47,761 nucleotides of DNA. Source: Fibrobacter sp. GTDB taxonomy: Bacteria > Fibrobacterota > Fibrobacteria > Fibrobacterales > Fibrobacteraceae. Location of the stretch: contig JAFXRC010000007.1 in NCBI GenBank assembly GCA_017526585.1, positions 1 to 47,761 on the forward strand, given 5' to 3'. Positions 6,115 to 15,057 of this stretch are shown piece after piece. Each line of letters starts with the position of its first letter. Position 1 is the first letter of the stretch. Below the pieces are notes generated by a model, which had not been told where the DNA came from, did no database searches, and saw nothing but the letters and a program-made list of their open reading frames with translations. The position numbers and the translations under genes were made by a program.

Positions 6115-9100
6115 ATGAAATCCACAAAGAACACCCTGATGTCACTCTGGAGCCGTAAGGCGATAGAGTCCAAAATGATTGTGACGATTGCTTCCGTCGC
6201 ATTCCTTCTCTCCGCTTGCGGTGAGAATACCACGACTGAAAAAATCGTCGAAGTCGCATCCTCAGGCGTTGAAGTCGTGACGGATGTGTCGCTGTTGCCG
6301 CCCTGTTCTGCAACGAACGAGGGCGAACTGGTGTGGGTGAAAAACGAGGCGACCCCGCGTATGTGTTCCGGTGGCTTGTGGTACGCCGTTGCCGAAGGCA
6401 GTGTGACCGCGACATGTTCTACGGAGCCGTTGCCCGATGGCAGTGGCGTGAAGATTCTTTGTGGTGGCGATTCCATTGGCGTGGTGCTGAACGGAGCGAA
6501 GGGTGAACCTGGCGAGAAGGGGGACAAGGGTGACACGGGTGCCCAGGGCGTTGCTGGAAAAACAGGAGCGACCGGTGCTCAGGGTGAAAAAGGCGACAAG
6601 GGCGATACTGGCGCGACCGGGGCTCAAGGCGAGAAGGGTGACACCGGAGCGATTGGAGCAACAGGTGCTACAGGTGCAGGTTGCTCGATGGAAACTATTG
6701 ACGAACTGTCCGTGCGCGTAACCTGTGGCACGGAATCGACAGTCCTTTATGTCGGTGAACTGCCCGATACTGCGGGGCAGGGCGAGGTTGTCCTTGACTC
6801 TGAAAAGATTGCAATTTCTTTGGACGAAGTTTCGGGCGTGACGCAGAAGGGCCCGTTCCTGAGCGGTTCAAAGGTGCTTGTTCGCGAGATGGAAGATGGA
6901 CGCACTCTGACGCAGACGGGTAATTCATTTAACGGCAAGATTCTGAACGACAATGGCGAATTCAAGATAAATGCCCGCATGCTCGTGAGCCAGTATGTGA
7001 TGCTCGAAGCGTCGGGCTACTACCGCAACGAGGTGACGGGTGAAAACTCCAATTCCGAACTTACGTTGTTTGCGATAACGGACGTGAACGACCGAAACAT
7101 CGTGAACGTGAACCTGCTGACGCACTTGGAATACGAACGCGTGATTTACCTGGTGACGCAGAAGAAGATGAAGGTTCGTGCGGCCAAGAAACAGGCGCAA
7201 AAGGAAGTATTCGGTCTCTTGAACATTGACGCGACGAATTTCAGCAACTCCGAAGACCTGAACATCGCGGGCGCAAGCGACGAAGACGCTGCCCTGCTTG
7301 CGTTCTCTATCATATTGCAGGGCGACCGCAGCGTGTCGCAACTTTCTGAACTTTTGCAGAAGATTGCAACCGACATGGAGACGGACGGCGTTTGGGACGA
7401 CGAAGCCCGGCGTAGCGAACTGGCCGACTTTGCCGCCGCCATCGACAGCAGCGACCGCATCCAGAGAATACGCACAAACGTGGAAGGCTGGGGACTTTCG
7501 AGCATCGTGCCGAACTTCGAGAAGCATGTGCGCAAGTTCTGGACCACCGAATTCGGCATGGGCGAATGCAACGACGAGAACATCGGCAAGGTGGTTGCCG
7601 CCAACAAGGGTATTGCGACCCGCCGATACATTTGCCGCGCGGATAGCTTGTGGCATGTGGCTAGCGACTTCGAGAAGGATACCTACCAGTGGAAGGACTC
7701 TACCGACGGCGCGCTCAAGGCGGGTGCGATTACGGGGAAGACTTACGTGTTCGACTCGACCGGAGTGCGCAACGGCGGCGTGAAGGGCTGGCGCGATGCT
7801 GCCTACCTTGAAGGCTTATATGGCGGCTGCAACAAGAAGTTGTATGGAGCATTCCGCTATGACAATAAGCAGGGCGGCTATTACCAGTGTCAGGAACAGG
7901 CGCACGACTGGGTGCTGTTCAAGAACGACATCATGATTGATACGCAGTTGTGGAGCGAAGGCGAGGACGGCTATGCCAAGTGGGGGGATTCCATCGGCGT
8001 GGTGACACCTGGTAGCAAGAATTGCTATGTCTATGATATGAGTGCGGCATATAGGGGCTGGCGCAAGGGGACGAATAACGACTGTTCTCTTGGCTTGCTT
8101 GGGTGCACTGACGGTCGTGCGGGGCGTATGCTCAAGTCGCCGGAAACGGGGGACTACTACAACTGTGCGAATAAAACATGGACAAAGGTGAAGGACCGCA
8201 TTTTGCTCAATACCAATGGCTGGGATTGCCTTGACAGCAACGACGGTGAAATTAAAGCCGGCTTGGTGCATGACGCTTATTTTGTGTGTGAACTTAATGT
8301 ATGGCGCGAGGCGACAATCGAAGAAGAAACGAATTGCAGAACGAATGGCACTTGTCAAGCTGAAAATTACTGTACATATGAAAAGAGCGGAATTTTTGAT
8401 GAACGAGATGGAATTATCTATGTATGTGCTGATAATGATTGGCTTGAAACAAATTGTGCCGAGAAAAAAGTAGGAATTGCGTGTTTTGATTATAATTCTT
8501 ATATACTTGAAGGATACTATCAAGTGTTGCAAGATTCTGTTGTATGGAATTGCGAAAGTGTTGGAAACATTGAAATAGATTATGTGTGTAAGGGCGATAG
8601 ATGGCACCCTGTGGAAAGTCCTTATGACTATACTCTTGAACAATGGAATAAAAAGAAGGCCTTGTATTACACGTCGGAAAAGCATCCTGATGCCGTCTAT
8701 GGTGAAGACCTGATTGATGACCGCGATGGTAAAGTCTATAAGACGGTGATAATTGACGGCAAACGCTGGATGGCGGAAAATCTGCGTTATGTCGATAGCT
8801 TGCACTCGGTAAATCTAAAAGGCGGAGTCTCTTGTTCTGGCGGTCTCTATACTGGTATTAAATATAATTGTGAAATTGGTGGTGTAGGTTACGTTTGGAC
8901 TGCAGCAATGGATATTGATTCGAAATGGGTCCGTGGAGACGCTCACGCAGGTTCTGTTGTTAAACATCCGCATAGGGGAATTTGCCCTGTAGGATGGCAT
9001 GTTCCTGACAGCACTGAATGGATAAATCTTGGCAAATCTAACGCTGCGACATCGCTACAGGCTGCTTTGGGCGTCTGGAAAAGTGAATTATATGGCGACG

Positions 9101-9303
9101 TTTGGGATGGGGCGACTGATGCCTCTGGCTTTTCTGCTTTGCCGATTTTTTGGGGCATGTTCTGGAGTTCTTCTGAAATCAACGGCGATGATATAGGCCG
9201 TTGGTATTTGCAAGCGGATACCTCGACATTCGGTTATACGAGGAAAATCTACAACAATGCATACCCTGTCCGTTGCATCGAAGACGAACCTGTAGAACCC
9301 TAA
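6115..9303 (+). CDS. Large collagen-like, Cys-module and FISUMP surface lipoprotein
   Basis: The 1062-residue protein starts at 6115, with AAGGAG ten bases upstream; an earlier in-frame start at 6079 lies inside the previous gene. The lipobox is LLSAC (Cys35). Order of parts: a short Cys module (about 60-95), a collagen-like Gly-X-Y tract with [11 protein letters not shown] units (about 128-187), a beta-rich domain beginning [13 protein letters not shown] and a helical region (about 240-470). Then come six or so modules of the form C...G...Y-x-C...W (about 480-850), and a C-terminal FISUMP domain ([17 protein letters not shown] ... [14 protein letters not shown] ... YPVRCIED). Base composition drops sharply near 8300-8960. 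It is probably a long surface adhesin or display protein; the ligand is unknown. Confidence 0.85.
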   Translation: MKSTKNTLMSLWSRKAIESKMIVTIASVAFLLSACGENTTTEKIVEVASSGVEVVTDVSLLPPCSATNEGELVWVKNEATPRMCSGGLWYAVAEGSVTATCSTEPLPDGSGVKILCGGDSIGVVLNGAKGEPGEKGDKGDTGAQGVAGKTGATGAQGEKGDKGDTGATGAQGEKGDTGAIGATGATGAGCSMETIDELSVRVTCGTESTVLYVGELPDTAGQGEVVLDSEKIAISLDEVSGVTQKGPFLSGSKVLVREMEDGRTLTQTGNSFNGKILNDNGEFKINARMLVSQYVMLEASGYYRNEVTGENSNSELTLFAITDVNDRNIVNVNLLTHLEYERVIYLVTQKKMKVRAAKKQAQKEVFGLLNIDATNFSNSEDLNIAGASDEDAALLAFSIILQGDRSVSQLSELLQKIATDMETDGVWDDEARRSELADFAAAIDSSDRIQRIRTNVEGWGLSSIVPNFEKHVRKFWTTEFGMGECNDENIGKVVAANKGIATRRYICRADSLWHVASDFEKDTYQWKDSTDGALKAGAITGKTYVFDSTGVRNGGVKGWRDAAYLEGLYGGCNKKLYGAFRYDNKQGGYYQCQEQAHDWVLFKNDIMIDTQLWSEGEDGYAKWGDSIGVVTPGSKNCYVYDMSAAYRGWRKGTNNDCSLGLLGCTDGRAGRMLKSPETGDYYNCANKTWTKVKDRILLNTNGWDCLDSNDGEIKAGLVHDAYFVCELNVWREATIEEETNCRTNGTCQAENYCTYEKSGIFDERDGIIYVCADNDWLETNCAEKKVGIACFDYNSYILEGYYQVLQDSVVWNCESVGNIEIDYVCKGDRWHPVESPYDYTLEQWNKKKALYYTSEKHPDAVYGEDLIDDRDGKVYKTVIIDGKRWMAENLRYVDSLHSVNLKGGVSCSGGLYTGIKYNCEIGGVGYVWTAAMDIDSKWVRGDAHAGSVVKHPHRGICPVGWHVPDSTEWINLGKSNAATSLQAALGVWKSELYGDVWDGATDASGFSALPIFWGMFWSSSEINGDDIGRWYLQADTSTFGYTRKIYNNAYPVRCIEDEPVEP
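6141..6171 (+). repeat. Degenerate palindromic repeat, copy 5
   Basis: GTCACTCTGGAGCCGTAAGG, then CGATAGAGTCC, aligns with copy 1 (2930-2967), sharing TGGAGCCG, AAGGCGA and the TCC end. It encodes [10 protein letters not shown] in the signal-peptide n-region, resembling AWSRKATKQS in the thioredoxin-like protein. Confidence 0.4.
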
Positions 9304-9318
9304 TCAAAGGAGTAAATC

Positions 9319-10143
9319 ATGACACCGCTATTCGTCATTCTCGTTGCTGTGGCATGGGCCGGCATTCTCGTTCTTCTTGTTTACGGGAAGGACGGTGTCT
9401 TCATGGATTTCAAGCTGCTTTCGGATATCCGCCACGACGACTTCGACGGAAGGCTTGAAAGTGCCCGGAAGCGGAATGACGAGTTCGTGCAGATTATGCG
9501 CGATGCCGATGCGAAAGTTCCAAAGGAACGGAACTTCTTCGGTTGGCGATTTTCCAAGGGAGGGCAGTCGCCTACGGATACGCTCCTTTCGGAAGCCCGC
9601 GAAAACCTGAAGAACTCGTTCGACCTTCGATGTCAGGAAAACCAGTCCGTTTTCTCGATGACGGCGGTTTTCTTGGGCATGGTGTCGGCATTTATCTACC
9701 TCGCAAAGCAACTGATGTATATGGATTGCATTGGATTCTTTGTGCTGTTCCTTTCGGTTGCGTTACCTGCGCTGTTCTGCATTGTCGTATCTGCGACCTT
9801 CTTGCTGGAATCGTTCAAGCTTACATACAAGATTCCCGATTCCGCCGATGACGGCGTAAGGTTTCTGTTGCAGGGCAAGGATGCCGATGGTCGAAAAATT
9901 CCCGATTCCGAAAGCCATGACCTTGCATCCGAAATCAAATACAGGCTCATTGCCGAAAGTGCCGCTCGCTCGCTTGTCAACAGTGACTCAAATAAACTAA
10001 AATCACATTGCTGGGCCGCTTCACGCAAGTACATGAAAGTCGGCGGCATTTTCCTGCTCGCCATGCTCATAACCGCAGGGGCCTTTAAAGTAAGCATTTC
10101 TCCTTCCGGCGACATGCTCAAGCAAATTTTTTGCTGCTGCTAG
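9319..10143 (+). CDS. Unknown four-helix inner-membrane protein
   Basis: The 274-residue product is preceded by AAAGGAG and is the last gene of the operon, 15 bases after the FISUMP lipoprotein. Hydrophobic helices are seen at about 3-23, 112-130, 137-162 and 240-258. The first is followed by a charged cytoplasmic-type region (FDGRLESARKRNDEFVQIMR) and the third by a soluble region of about 75 residues. No catalytic motif or known family is recognised. Its place at the end of the operon suggests a membrane partner for the lipoproteins, but this is inference only. It ends in three Cys residues. Confidence 0.6.
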   Translation: MTPLFVILVAVAWAGILVLLVYGKDGVFMDFKLLSDIRHDDFDGRLESARKRNDEFVQIMRDADAKVPKERNFFGWRFSKGGQSPTDTLLSEARENLKNSFDLRCQENQSVFSMTAVFLGMVSAFIYLAKQLMYMDCIGFFVLFLSVALPALFCIVVSATFLLESFKLTYKIPDSADDGVRFLLQGKDADGRKIPDSESHDLASEIKYRLIAESAARSLVNSDSNKLKSHCWAASRKYMKVGGIFLLAMLITAGAFKVSISPSGDMLKQIFCCC

Positions 10144-10150
10144 CCCGATT

Positions 10151-11737
10151 TTACTCTTCCGCAACTTTCCATTCGCCGAGGGTGCGCCTTTCGGCGTCAA
10201 AGCTCACGCCAATCTTGAAGAGCCTTTTCGGCATTCCGTCCAAGGCTTGGTTTGCGGTATAGGGGATTAAATATCCTTTATCATCAATCTGTTTCAATGC
10301 GTCGTCTGCGGTGCCGTTCTTGTTTAATTTGAACTCGAACATATAGACCGCATCGGCGGTCTCGACAACGGCGTCGCTGCGGCCTGCGGCGCTGCATTCT
10401 TCGGTGCGTACAACGTAAGGTGTACATAGCTTGAAAATTAGGAACAGGACCGTCTTGTAGTGGTTCTCGTCCTTGTGTTCCGCGTTGTATGGGATGCCAC
10501 TCATGAACGCCCGAATCTGCACCAGAGCCTTTTCAATGTCCTTTTCTTCTAAGGCGTCAACAAAGCGCAATAGGAACGAATCATTGTCGACGACATCGTC
10601 CATGGCATAATAGGGCATTAAGGCCTTCAAAAAGCCAAGACGGACCTCGTTATTCGGAAAACCGAGCACATAGCGGTTGCCGGCTTTTGTTGACTTGATG
10701 GTCAGGTAGCCGCTTTGGTATAGCATGGGGATGGGATTCTTCGCCGTTTCTGTGGGTGCGTCAAACATGTCCTGCGAGGCCTCGAACCCCGTTTCGAACG
10801 GAACAGGGTCAACCTTGTACTTGCGCATAAGCCGCGTCAAGATGGTCGGTGTGCCCGTGGAAAACCAGTAGTTGGCAAGTTCCTTGTCGCTTAGTGCATT
10901 TATTAGGCTGAACGGGTTGTATACATCGGGCGAGTTCTTGCTGAAGTGGTAGCCGTCGTATTGCTTTTGCAATGCATTGCACGCCCCGTCGTAGGTAAGG
11001 CCATTCTTGTTGGCGAGTGCCTGGATTTCGGGCTGCATCTGCGTCAGGACTTCTTCCTTGGTAATGCCACAGATGGCTGCGTACTCGTCATTCATCGTGA
11101 TGGCTTTCAGGTTGTTGAGTTCGCTGAATATGCTGAGTTGGCTGAACTTGCTGATGCCCGTGAGAAATACGAACCTGAGAATGCCGCCCAAATCCTTGAG
11201 CGGACTGAACAATTTTCGCATCTCGTTTTTGAGCGTAAGCTGGAGCTCCGGGGTTTCCATACTATCAAGAAGTGGGGCATCGTATTCGTCAACGAGTACC
11301 ACGGGGGGCAATCCTGTAGATTCGTAGGCCGCCTTGATGAGCAATTCAAAACGGACTCCCCAGGCGGACTTGTCGGACGGTGTAAGCCCATACTGGCGTT
11401 CCCATTCGCCGAGTTTTAGGTTGAGTGTGTCCGCCAGGTCTTCTTCGGTGATATACTTGTTCCCGGCAAAACTCAACTTGAACACGGGATATTTCTTCCA
11501 CTCGGTCTCAAGCTTTTCCATTGCAAGACCGGAGAACAGGTCCTTGCGGCCCTCGAAATAGTACTGGAGCGTACTTACAAGCAACGACTTTCCGAAACGG
11601 CGCGGACGGGATAGGAAGTAATACAGGTCTGTATGAGTCAACTTATAGACAAGGTCTGTTTTGTCTACATAATACATACCGTCTTCGCGAATTCTCGCAA
11701 AATCCTGAACGCCGATAGGGAATCTCTTTAACGCCAT
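10151..11737 (-). CDS. AAA-ATPase-like protein with PD-(D/E)XK nuclease-type C-terminus
   Basis: The 528-residue product begins MALKRFPIGVQDFARI, the typical start of the AAA-ATPase_like family, so the start at 11737 is chosen over 11782. It has a Walker A variant RPRRFGKS (44-51), a Walker B with VVLVDEYDAPL (about 161-171), and a C-terminal restriction-like core with DAVYMFEFKLN (D..E-x-K). Such proteins occur in many near-identical copies in gut and rumen anaerobes; their physiological role is unclear. It is transcribed towards the preceding operon, seven bases from its last gene. It sits at the right edge of the accessory block, next to the duplicated scpB end. Confidence 0.85.
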   Translation of the reverse strand: MALKRFPIGVQDFARIREDGMYYVDKTDLVYKLTHTDLYYFLSRPRRFGKSLLVSTLQYYFEGRKDLFSGLAMEKLETEWKKYPVFKLSFAGNKYITEEDLADTLNLKLGEWERQYGLTPSDKSAWGVRFELLIKAAYESTGLPPVVLVDEYDAPLLDSMETPELQLTLKNEMRKLFSPLKDLGGILRFVFLTGISKFSQLSIFSELNNLKAITMNDEYAAICGITKEEVLTQMQPEIQALANKNGLTYDGACNALQKQYDGYHFSKNSPDVYNPFSLINALSDKELANYWFSTGTPTILTRLMRKYKVDPVPFETGFEASQDMFDAPTETAKNPIPMLYQSGYLTIKSTKAGNRYVLGFPNNEVRLGFLKALMPYYAMDDVVDNDSFLLRFVDALEEKDIEKALVQIRAFMSGIPYNAEHKDENHYKTVLFLIFKLCTPYVVRTEECSAAGRSDAVVETADAVYMFEFKLNKNGTADDALKQIDDKGYLIPYTANQALDGMPKRLFKIGVSFDAERRTLGEWKVAEE

Positions 11738-11891
11738 GACGTTAATATACATAAAGATGAGCGTCGCGACAATAGAGTGCATCGCGAGTCGGGTGCGAGA
11801 ACCTGTTTTCGCTTTGGTCGGAGACAGAAATAAGTAACCTTGTTTAGCGGTAGGTCAAAACATCGCAAGAAAATGTTGTTATTTTTCGCAT

Positions 11892-11933
11892 ATGACTGAC
11901 AGAGTGGTTGAATTGTCGATGGGAGATGCCTAA
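11892..11933 (+). pseudogene. Duplicated scpB 3' end, now a 13-codon frame leading into mutS
   Basis: The frame MTDRVVELSMGDA ends in TAA overlapping the mutS ATG (TAATG). Its last eight codons encode the same VELSMGDA as the C-terminus of scpB, with synonymous differences. It supplies the GGGAG ribosome-binding site (11921-11925) for mutS. A TATTTT element at 11880-11885 lies six bases before its ATG, so it could be a short translated leader. The rest of 11738-11891 shows no gene. The simplest reading is that mutS once followed scpB directly and that the block 937-11913 now separates them. Confidence 0.65.
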
Positions 11934-11937
11934 TGGC
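11906..11937 (+). repeat. Right copy of scpB-tail direct repeat
   Basis: Matches 905-936 at 30 of 32 positions, with 11914-11937 identical to 913-936. It marks the right boundary of the presumed insertion. Confidence 0.85.
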
Positions 11938-14545
11938 TGTGACCCCGTTAATGCAGCAGTATTATGAGATCAAGAAACAGAATCCCGGCTGCATCTTGTT
12001 TTTTAGAATGGGCGACTTCTTCGAACTTTTCGAAGACGATGCTGTAGTTGCCTCGAAGATTTTAGGACTCACGCTCACGAGCCGCAACAACGGCGCCTCG
12101 GGAGCTACACCCTTGTGCGGGTTCCCGCACCATGCCGCGGACCGCTATGTGCCCAAGATGGTGGCGGCGGGCTATCGCATTGCCATTTGTGAACAGGTGG
12201 AAGACCCGAAACTCGCGAAGGGAATCGTCAAGCGCGACATTGTAGAAATCATCAGTGCCGGCACCGCGATGGACGAATCGAACTTGAATGCGAAGGAGGC
12301 GAATTACCTTTGCGCCTTCATTCCCGAGAAGGACTCGGTCTCGTTTGCGATTGCCGACGTGACGACTGGCTACTTGGCCGCTTGCAAGAGTTCGGTGCAG
12401 GCGTTCGAATGTGAATTCTGCCGCCGTATGCCGAAAGAAGTTGTGGTGCCCGAAGGAACTTCGATTCCTAGCGGCGTCATGGACTTGATCCGCTCCGAAA
12501 ACATTCTGGTGACGGAGCTTCCGGCTTTCCTGTTCGGCGAAGATTCCGCGAAGGACGTGCTGTTTACGCATTTTAAGGTCGAGGCTTTGGACGGTCTCGG
12601 TCTCGATGGGCGAGTGGTCGAAACGCAGGTGACGGGAGCGCTTCTCCAGTACCTGATGGACCAGAAGAAGTCCGAACTTTCGCACTTTACGACGCTTGAG
12701 ATTCTGAATCTCGACGACTACATGACGCTTGATCCGAGTACGCTGCGTAATCTGGAACTGGTGCGCCCGCTGAATGCCGACGATATCAGCAGCACGCTTT
12801 GCTACGTGCTCGACTTTACGGTGACTGCCATGGGCGGCCGCAATCTGAAGGAGTGGGTGAGCCACCCGCTGATTTCGGTGGACCGCATCAAGGAACGCGA
12901 AGAGGCCGTCGAGGAACTTGTCAATAATCCGGTCGCGCTAGACGAATTGAAGGAATCGCTGACTTCGATTCTCGATATGGAACGCTTGATGGGTCGTGTC
13001 GGTTCTGGCCGCGCGAATGCCCGCGATTTGGCGGGCATGGGCCGTTCGCTTTCGCAGGCCTCTAAGGTAGCTGACGTGCTTGAAGGCTTGAATTCGCCGA
13101 TATTTGAACCGATGCGAGCGGCCCTCATTGCCGCCCGAGGCCGCGGCGAAGAACTCCTCTCGCAATTTAACGACGACTTGCCGCTGACCGTGCGCGAGGG
13201 CGGCATGATTCGCGCGGGCGCTAACGCGGAACTCGATGCCATGAACGAAGACATCAAGGAACGCCGCGAATGGATAGCCTCCTTGGAAGTCCGCGAGCGC
13301 GAACGCCTCGGAATCCCGAGCCTGAAGGTTGGCTACAACCGCGTTTTCGGTTACTACATCGAAATTACCAAGGCGCAGATGGCGAAGGCCACAAGCCCGA
13401 TTCCCGACGAATACATCCGCAAGCAGACAACGGTGAACGGCGAACGCTACATTACGCCCGAGATGAAGGAATGCGAATCCATCATCAGCAACGCCGAAGT
13501 CAACATCCATGCGCTGGAATACAAGATTTTCTGCGAACTCCGCGAACGCGTGAACAGCTGGCGTGCCGAATTGCAAGAAATCGCGAATGCGATTGCGCAC
13601 GTGGATACGCTTTACAGCTTTGCCCGCGCCGCACGCAAGTACAATTACGTTCGCCCCGAAGTCTTCGAAGGCTCGGGTATCGAAATCAAGGGCGGTTTCC
13701 ATCCGGTGATTGTCGCAGTCAATTCGGACCTGGACTTTATCCCGAACGATGTGAACCTTTCGCCCGAAGCGACCCGCCTCATGCTCATTACGGGCCCGAA
13801 CATGGCCGGTAAATCGACTTACCTGCGCCAGACGGGTCTCATTGTGCTCATGGCGCAAATCGGCTGCTTTGTGCCGGCCGAAAGCGCCCGCATCGGCGTG
13901 GTGGACCGCATCTTTACGCGCGTGGGTGCAAGCGACCGCCTAAGCCGTGGCCTTTCGACGTTCATGGTCGAAATGATCGAAACCGCGAACATCTTGCGCA
14001 ATGCGACTTCGCACAGCCTGGTGCTCCTCGACGAAATCGGTCGCGGAACCAGTACCTTTGACGGCCTCTCGATTGCGTGGGCGATTGTGGAAACTCTGCA
14101 CGATGAACCGGCCCGCGCCGCCATCACGCTATTTGCAACGCACTACCACGAACTCACGGGACTTGTAGAAAGCCTTGAACACGCTGGAAACTTCCAGGTG
14201 GGCGTTCAGGAAAAGGGCGACAAGCTCATCTTCTTGCACAAGATTCTCGAAGGTGCCTGCGACTCTAGCTACGGTATTCACGTGGCTGAAATGGCGGGCC
14301 TCCCGAACAATGTGCTGCGCCGTGCCCGCAAAATTCTTTTGCGTCTCGAAAAGCAGAAGATTGACCCGAGCGATGGTGCTACCCACAAGAAGCTCATGGA
14401 AAAGCCGCAGGTCGACTTGTTCGCACCTCCCGACGAATCTACGCAGCTCCTTAAAGAAGAAATTCGCCGCCTGAAACCCGAAGAAATGACTCCGATCCAG
14501 GCGCTCCAATGCCTGATGGACTTGAAGGAGCATTACGGGAAATGA
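11933..14545 (+). CDS. mutS: DNA mismatch repair protein MutS
   Basis: The 870-residue protein recognises mismatches and signals MutL-dependent repair. The N-terminal mismatch-binding motif is CILFFRMGDFFELFEDD, with the Phe-x-Glu wedge. Connector and core domains follow, then the ATPase with Walker A GPNMAGKS (residues 621-628), the DEIGRGTSTFDG Walker B/signature region and ATHYHEL. The C-terminus ends with the MutS helix-turn-helix region (EEMTPIQALQCLMDLKEHY). The length is typical. Its start lies in the duplicated scpB end, and its stop overlaps the next gene's ATG (ATGA), so the downstream HD gene is probably co-translated. Confidence 0.97.
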   Translation: MAVTPLMQQYYEIKKQNPGCILFFRMGDFFELFEDDAVVASKILGLTLTSRNNGASGATPLCGFPHHAADRYVPKMVAAGYRIAICEQVEDPKLAKGIVKRDIVEIISAGTAMDESNLNAKEANYLCAFIPEKDSVSFAIADVTTGYLAACKSSVQAFECEFCRRMPKEVVVPEGTSIPSGVMDLIRSENILVTELPAFLFGEDSAKDVLFTHFKVEALDGLGLDGRVVETQVTGALLQYLMDQKKSELSHFTTLEILNLDDYMTLDPSTLRNLELVRPLNADDISSTLCYVLDFTVTAMGGRNLKEWVSHPLISVDRIKEREEAVEELVNNPVALDELKESLTSILDMERLMGRVGSGRANARDLAGMGRSLSQASKVADVLEGLNSPIFEPMRAALIAARGRGEELLSQFNDDLPLTVREGGMIRAGANAELDAMNEDIKERREWIASLEVRERERLGIPSLKVGYNRVFGYYIEITKAQMAKATSPIPDEYIRKQTTVNGERYITPEMKECESIISNAEVNIHALEYKIFCELRERVNSWRAELQEIANAIAHVDTLYSFARAARKYNYVRPEVFEGSGIEIKGGFHPVIVAVNSDLDFIPNDVNLSPEATRLMLITGPNMAGKSTYLRQTGLIVLMAQIGCFVPAESARIGVVDRIFTRVGASDRLSRGLSTFMVEMIETANILRNATSHSLVLLDEIGRGTSTFDGLSIAWAIVETLHDEPARAAITLFATHYHELTGLVESLEHAGNFQVGVQEKGDKLIFLHKILEGACDSSYGIHVAEMAGLPNNVLRRARKILLRLEKQKIDPSDGATHKKLMEKPQVDLFAPPDESTQLLKEEIRRLKPEEMTPIQALQCLMDLKEHYGK

Positions 14546-15045
14546 TCGACTTTGCCGCTTTACAAGAGTTTGTCTATAGCAATCGAATCGTAGATTCGAC
14601 GATTCATGGACTTTCTCATTGGCGGCAGGTGGAATTCAACGGTTTGCTTCTCGCACCCATTACAGGTGCCGACGTGACTGTCGTGCGGCTGTTCGCTCTC
14701 TTTCACGACTGCAAGCGCGAAGATGACGGCTACGATGGCGAACATGGTGAACGCGGTGCCGCCTTTGCCAAAGAATGCTTCGAAAAAGGGCTTCTCGATA
14801 TTACGCAGGAACAGTTCGATAAGCTGTATCACGCCTGCTTTTACCACACCAAGGAACATCAGACTGATGATCCGACCATCAACACCTGCTACGACGCTGA
14901 CCGCCTAGATCTCGGCCGCGTGGGAATGTCGCTTAATCCGAAAAAGATGGCGACAGCACCGGGTGCAAGAATCGCCCACAAGTCATTGCGGGCGAATGTT
15001 GATGTCTATGAAATGCGCGAATGGTTAAAGACGATTGTTCTTTAA
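14542..15045 (+). CDS. HD-domain phosphohydrolase-like protein
   Basis: The 167-residue product begins at the ATG overlapping the mutS stop; a start 33 bases upstream would lie inside mutS. Metal-ligand residues of the HD superfamily are visible: H22 and H26 (IHGLSHW), H55-D56 in LFALFHD, a His in CFYHTKEH and an Asp in YDADRLDLGRVG. This pattern matches small HD hydrolases acting on phosphomonoesters or nucleotides; the substrate is not predictable. Coupling to mutS is clear from the overlap, but a role in mismatch repair is not established. Confidence 0.8.
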   Translation: MIDFAALQEFVYSNRIVDSTIHGLSHWRQVEFNGLLLAPITGADVTVVRLFALFHDCKREDDGYDGEHGERGAAFAKECFEKGLLDITQEQFDKLYHACFYHTKEHQTDDPTINTCYDADRLDLGRVGMSLNPKKMATAPGARIAHKSLRANVDVYEMREWLKTIVL

Positions 15046-15057
15046 CCTCGCGAAAAA

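Noticed and set aside
8346..8361. Sigma54-like spacing (GG, ten bases, GC) inside the large FISUMP gene
   Set aside because: The -12 part reads AAGC rather than TTGC and the site is inside coding sequence with no gene start downstream.
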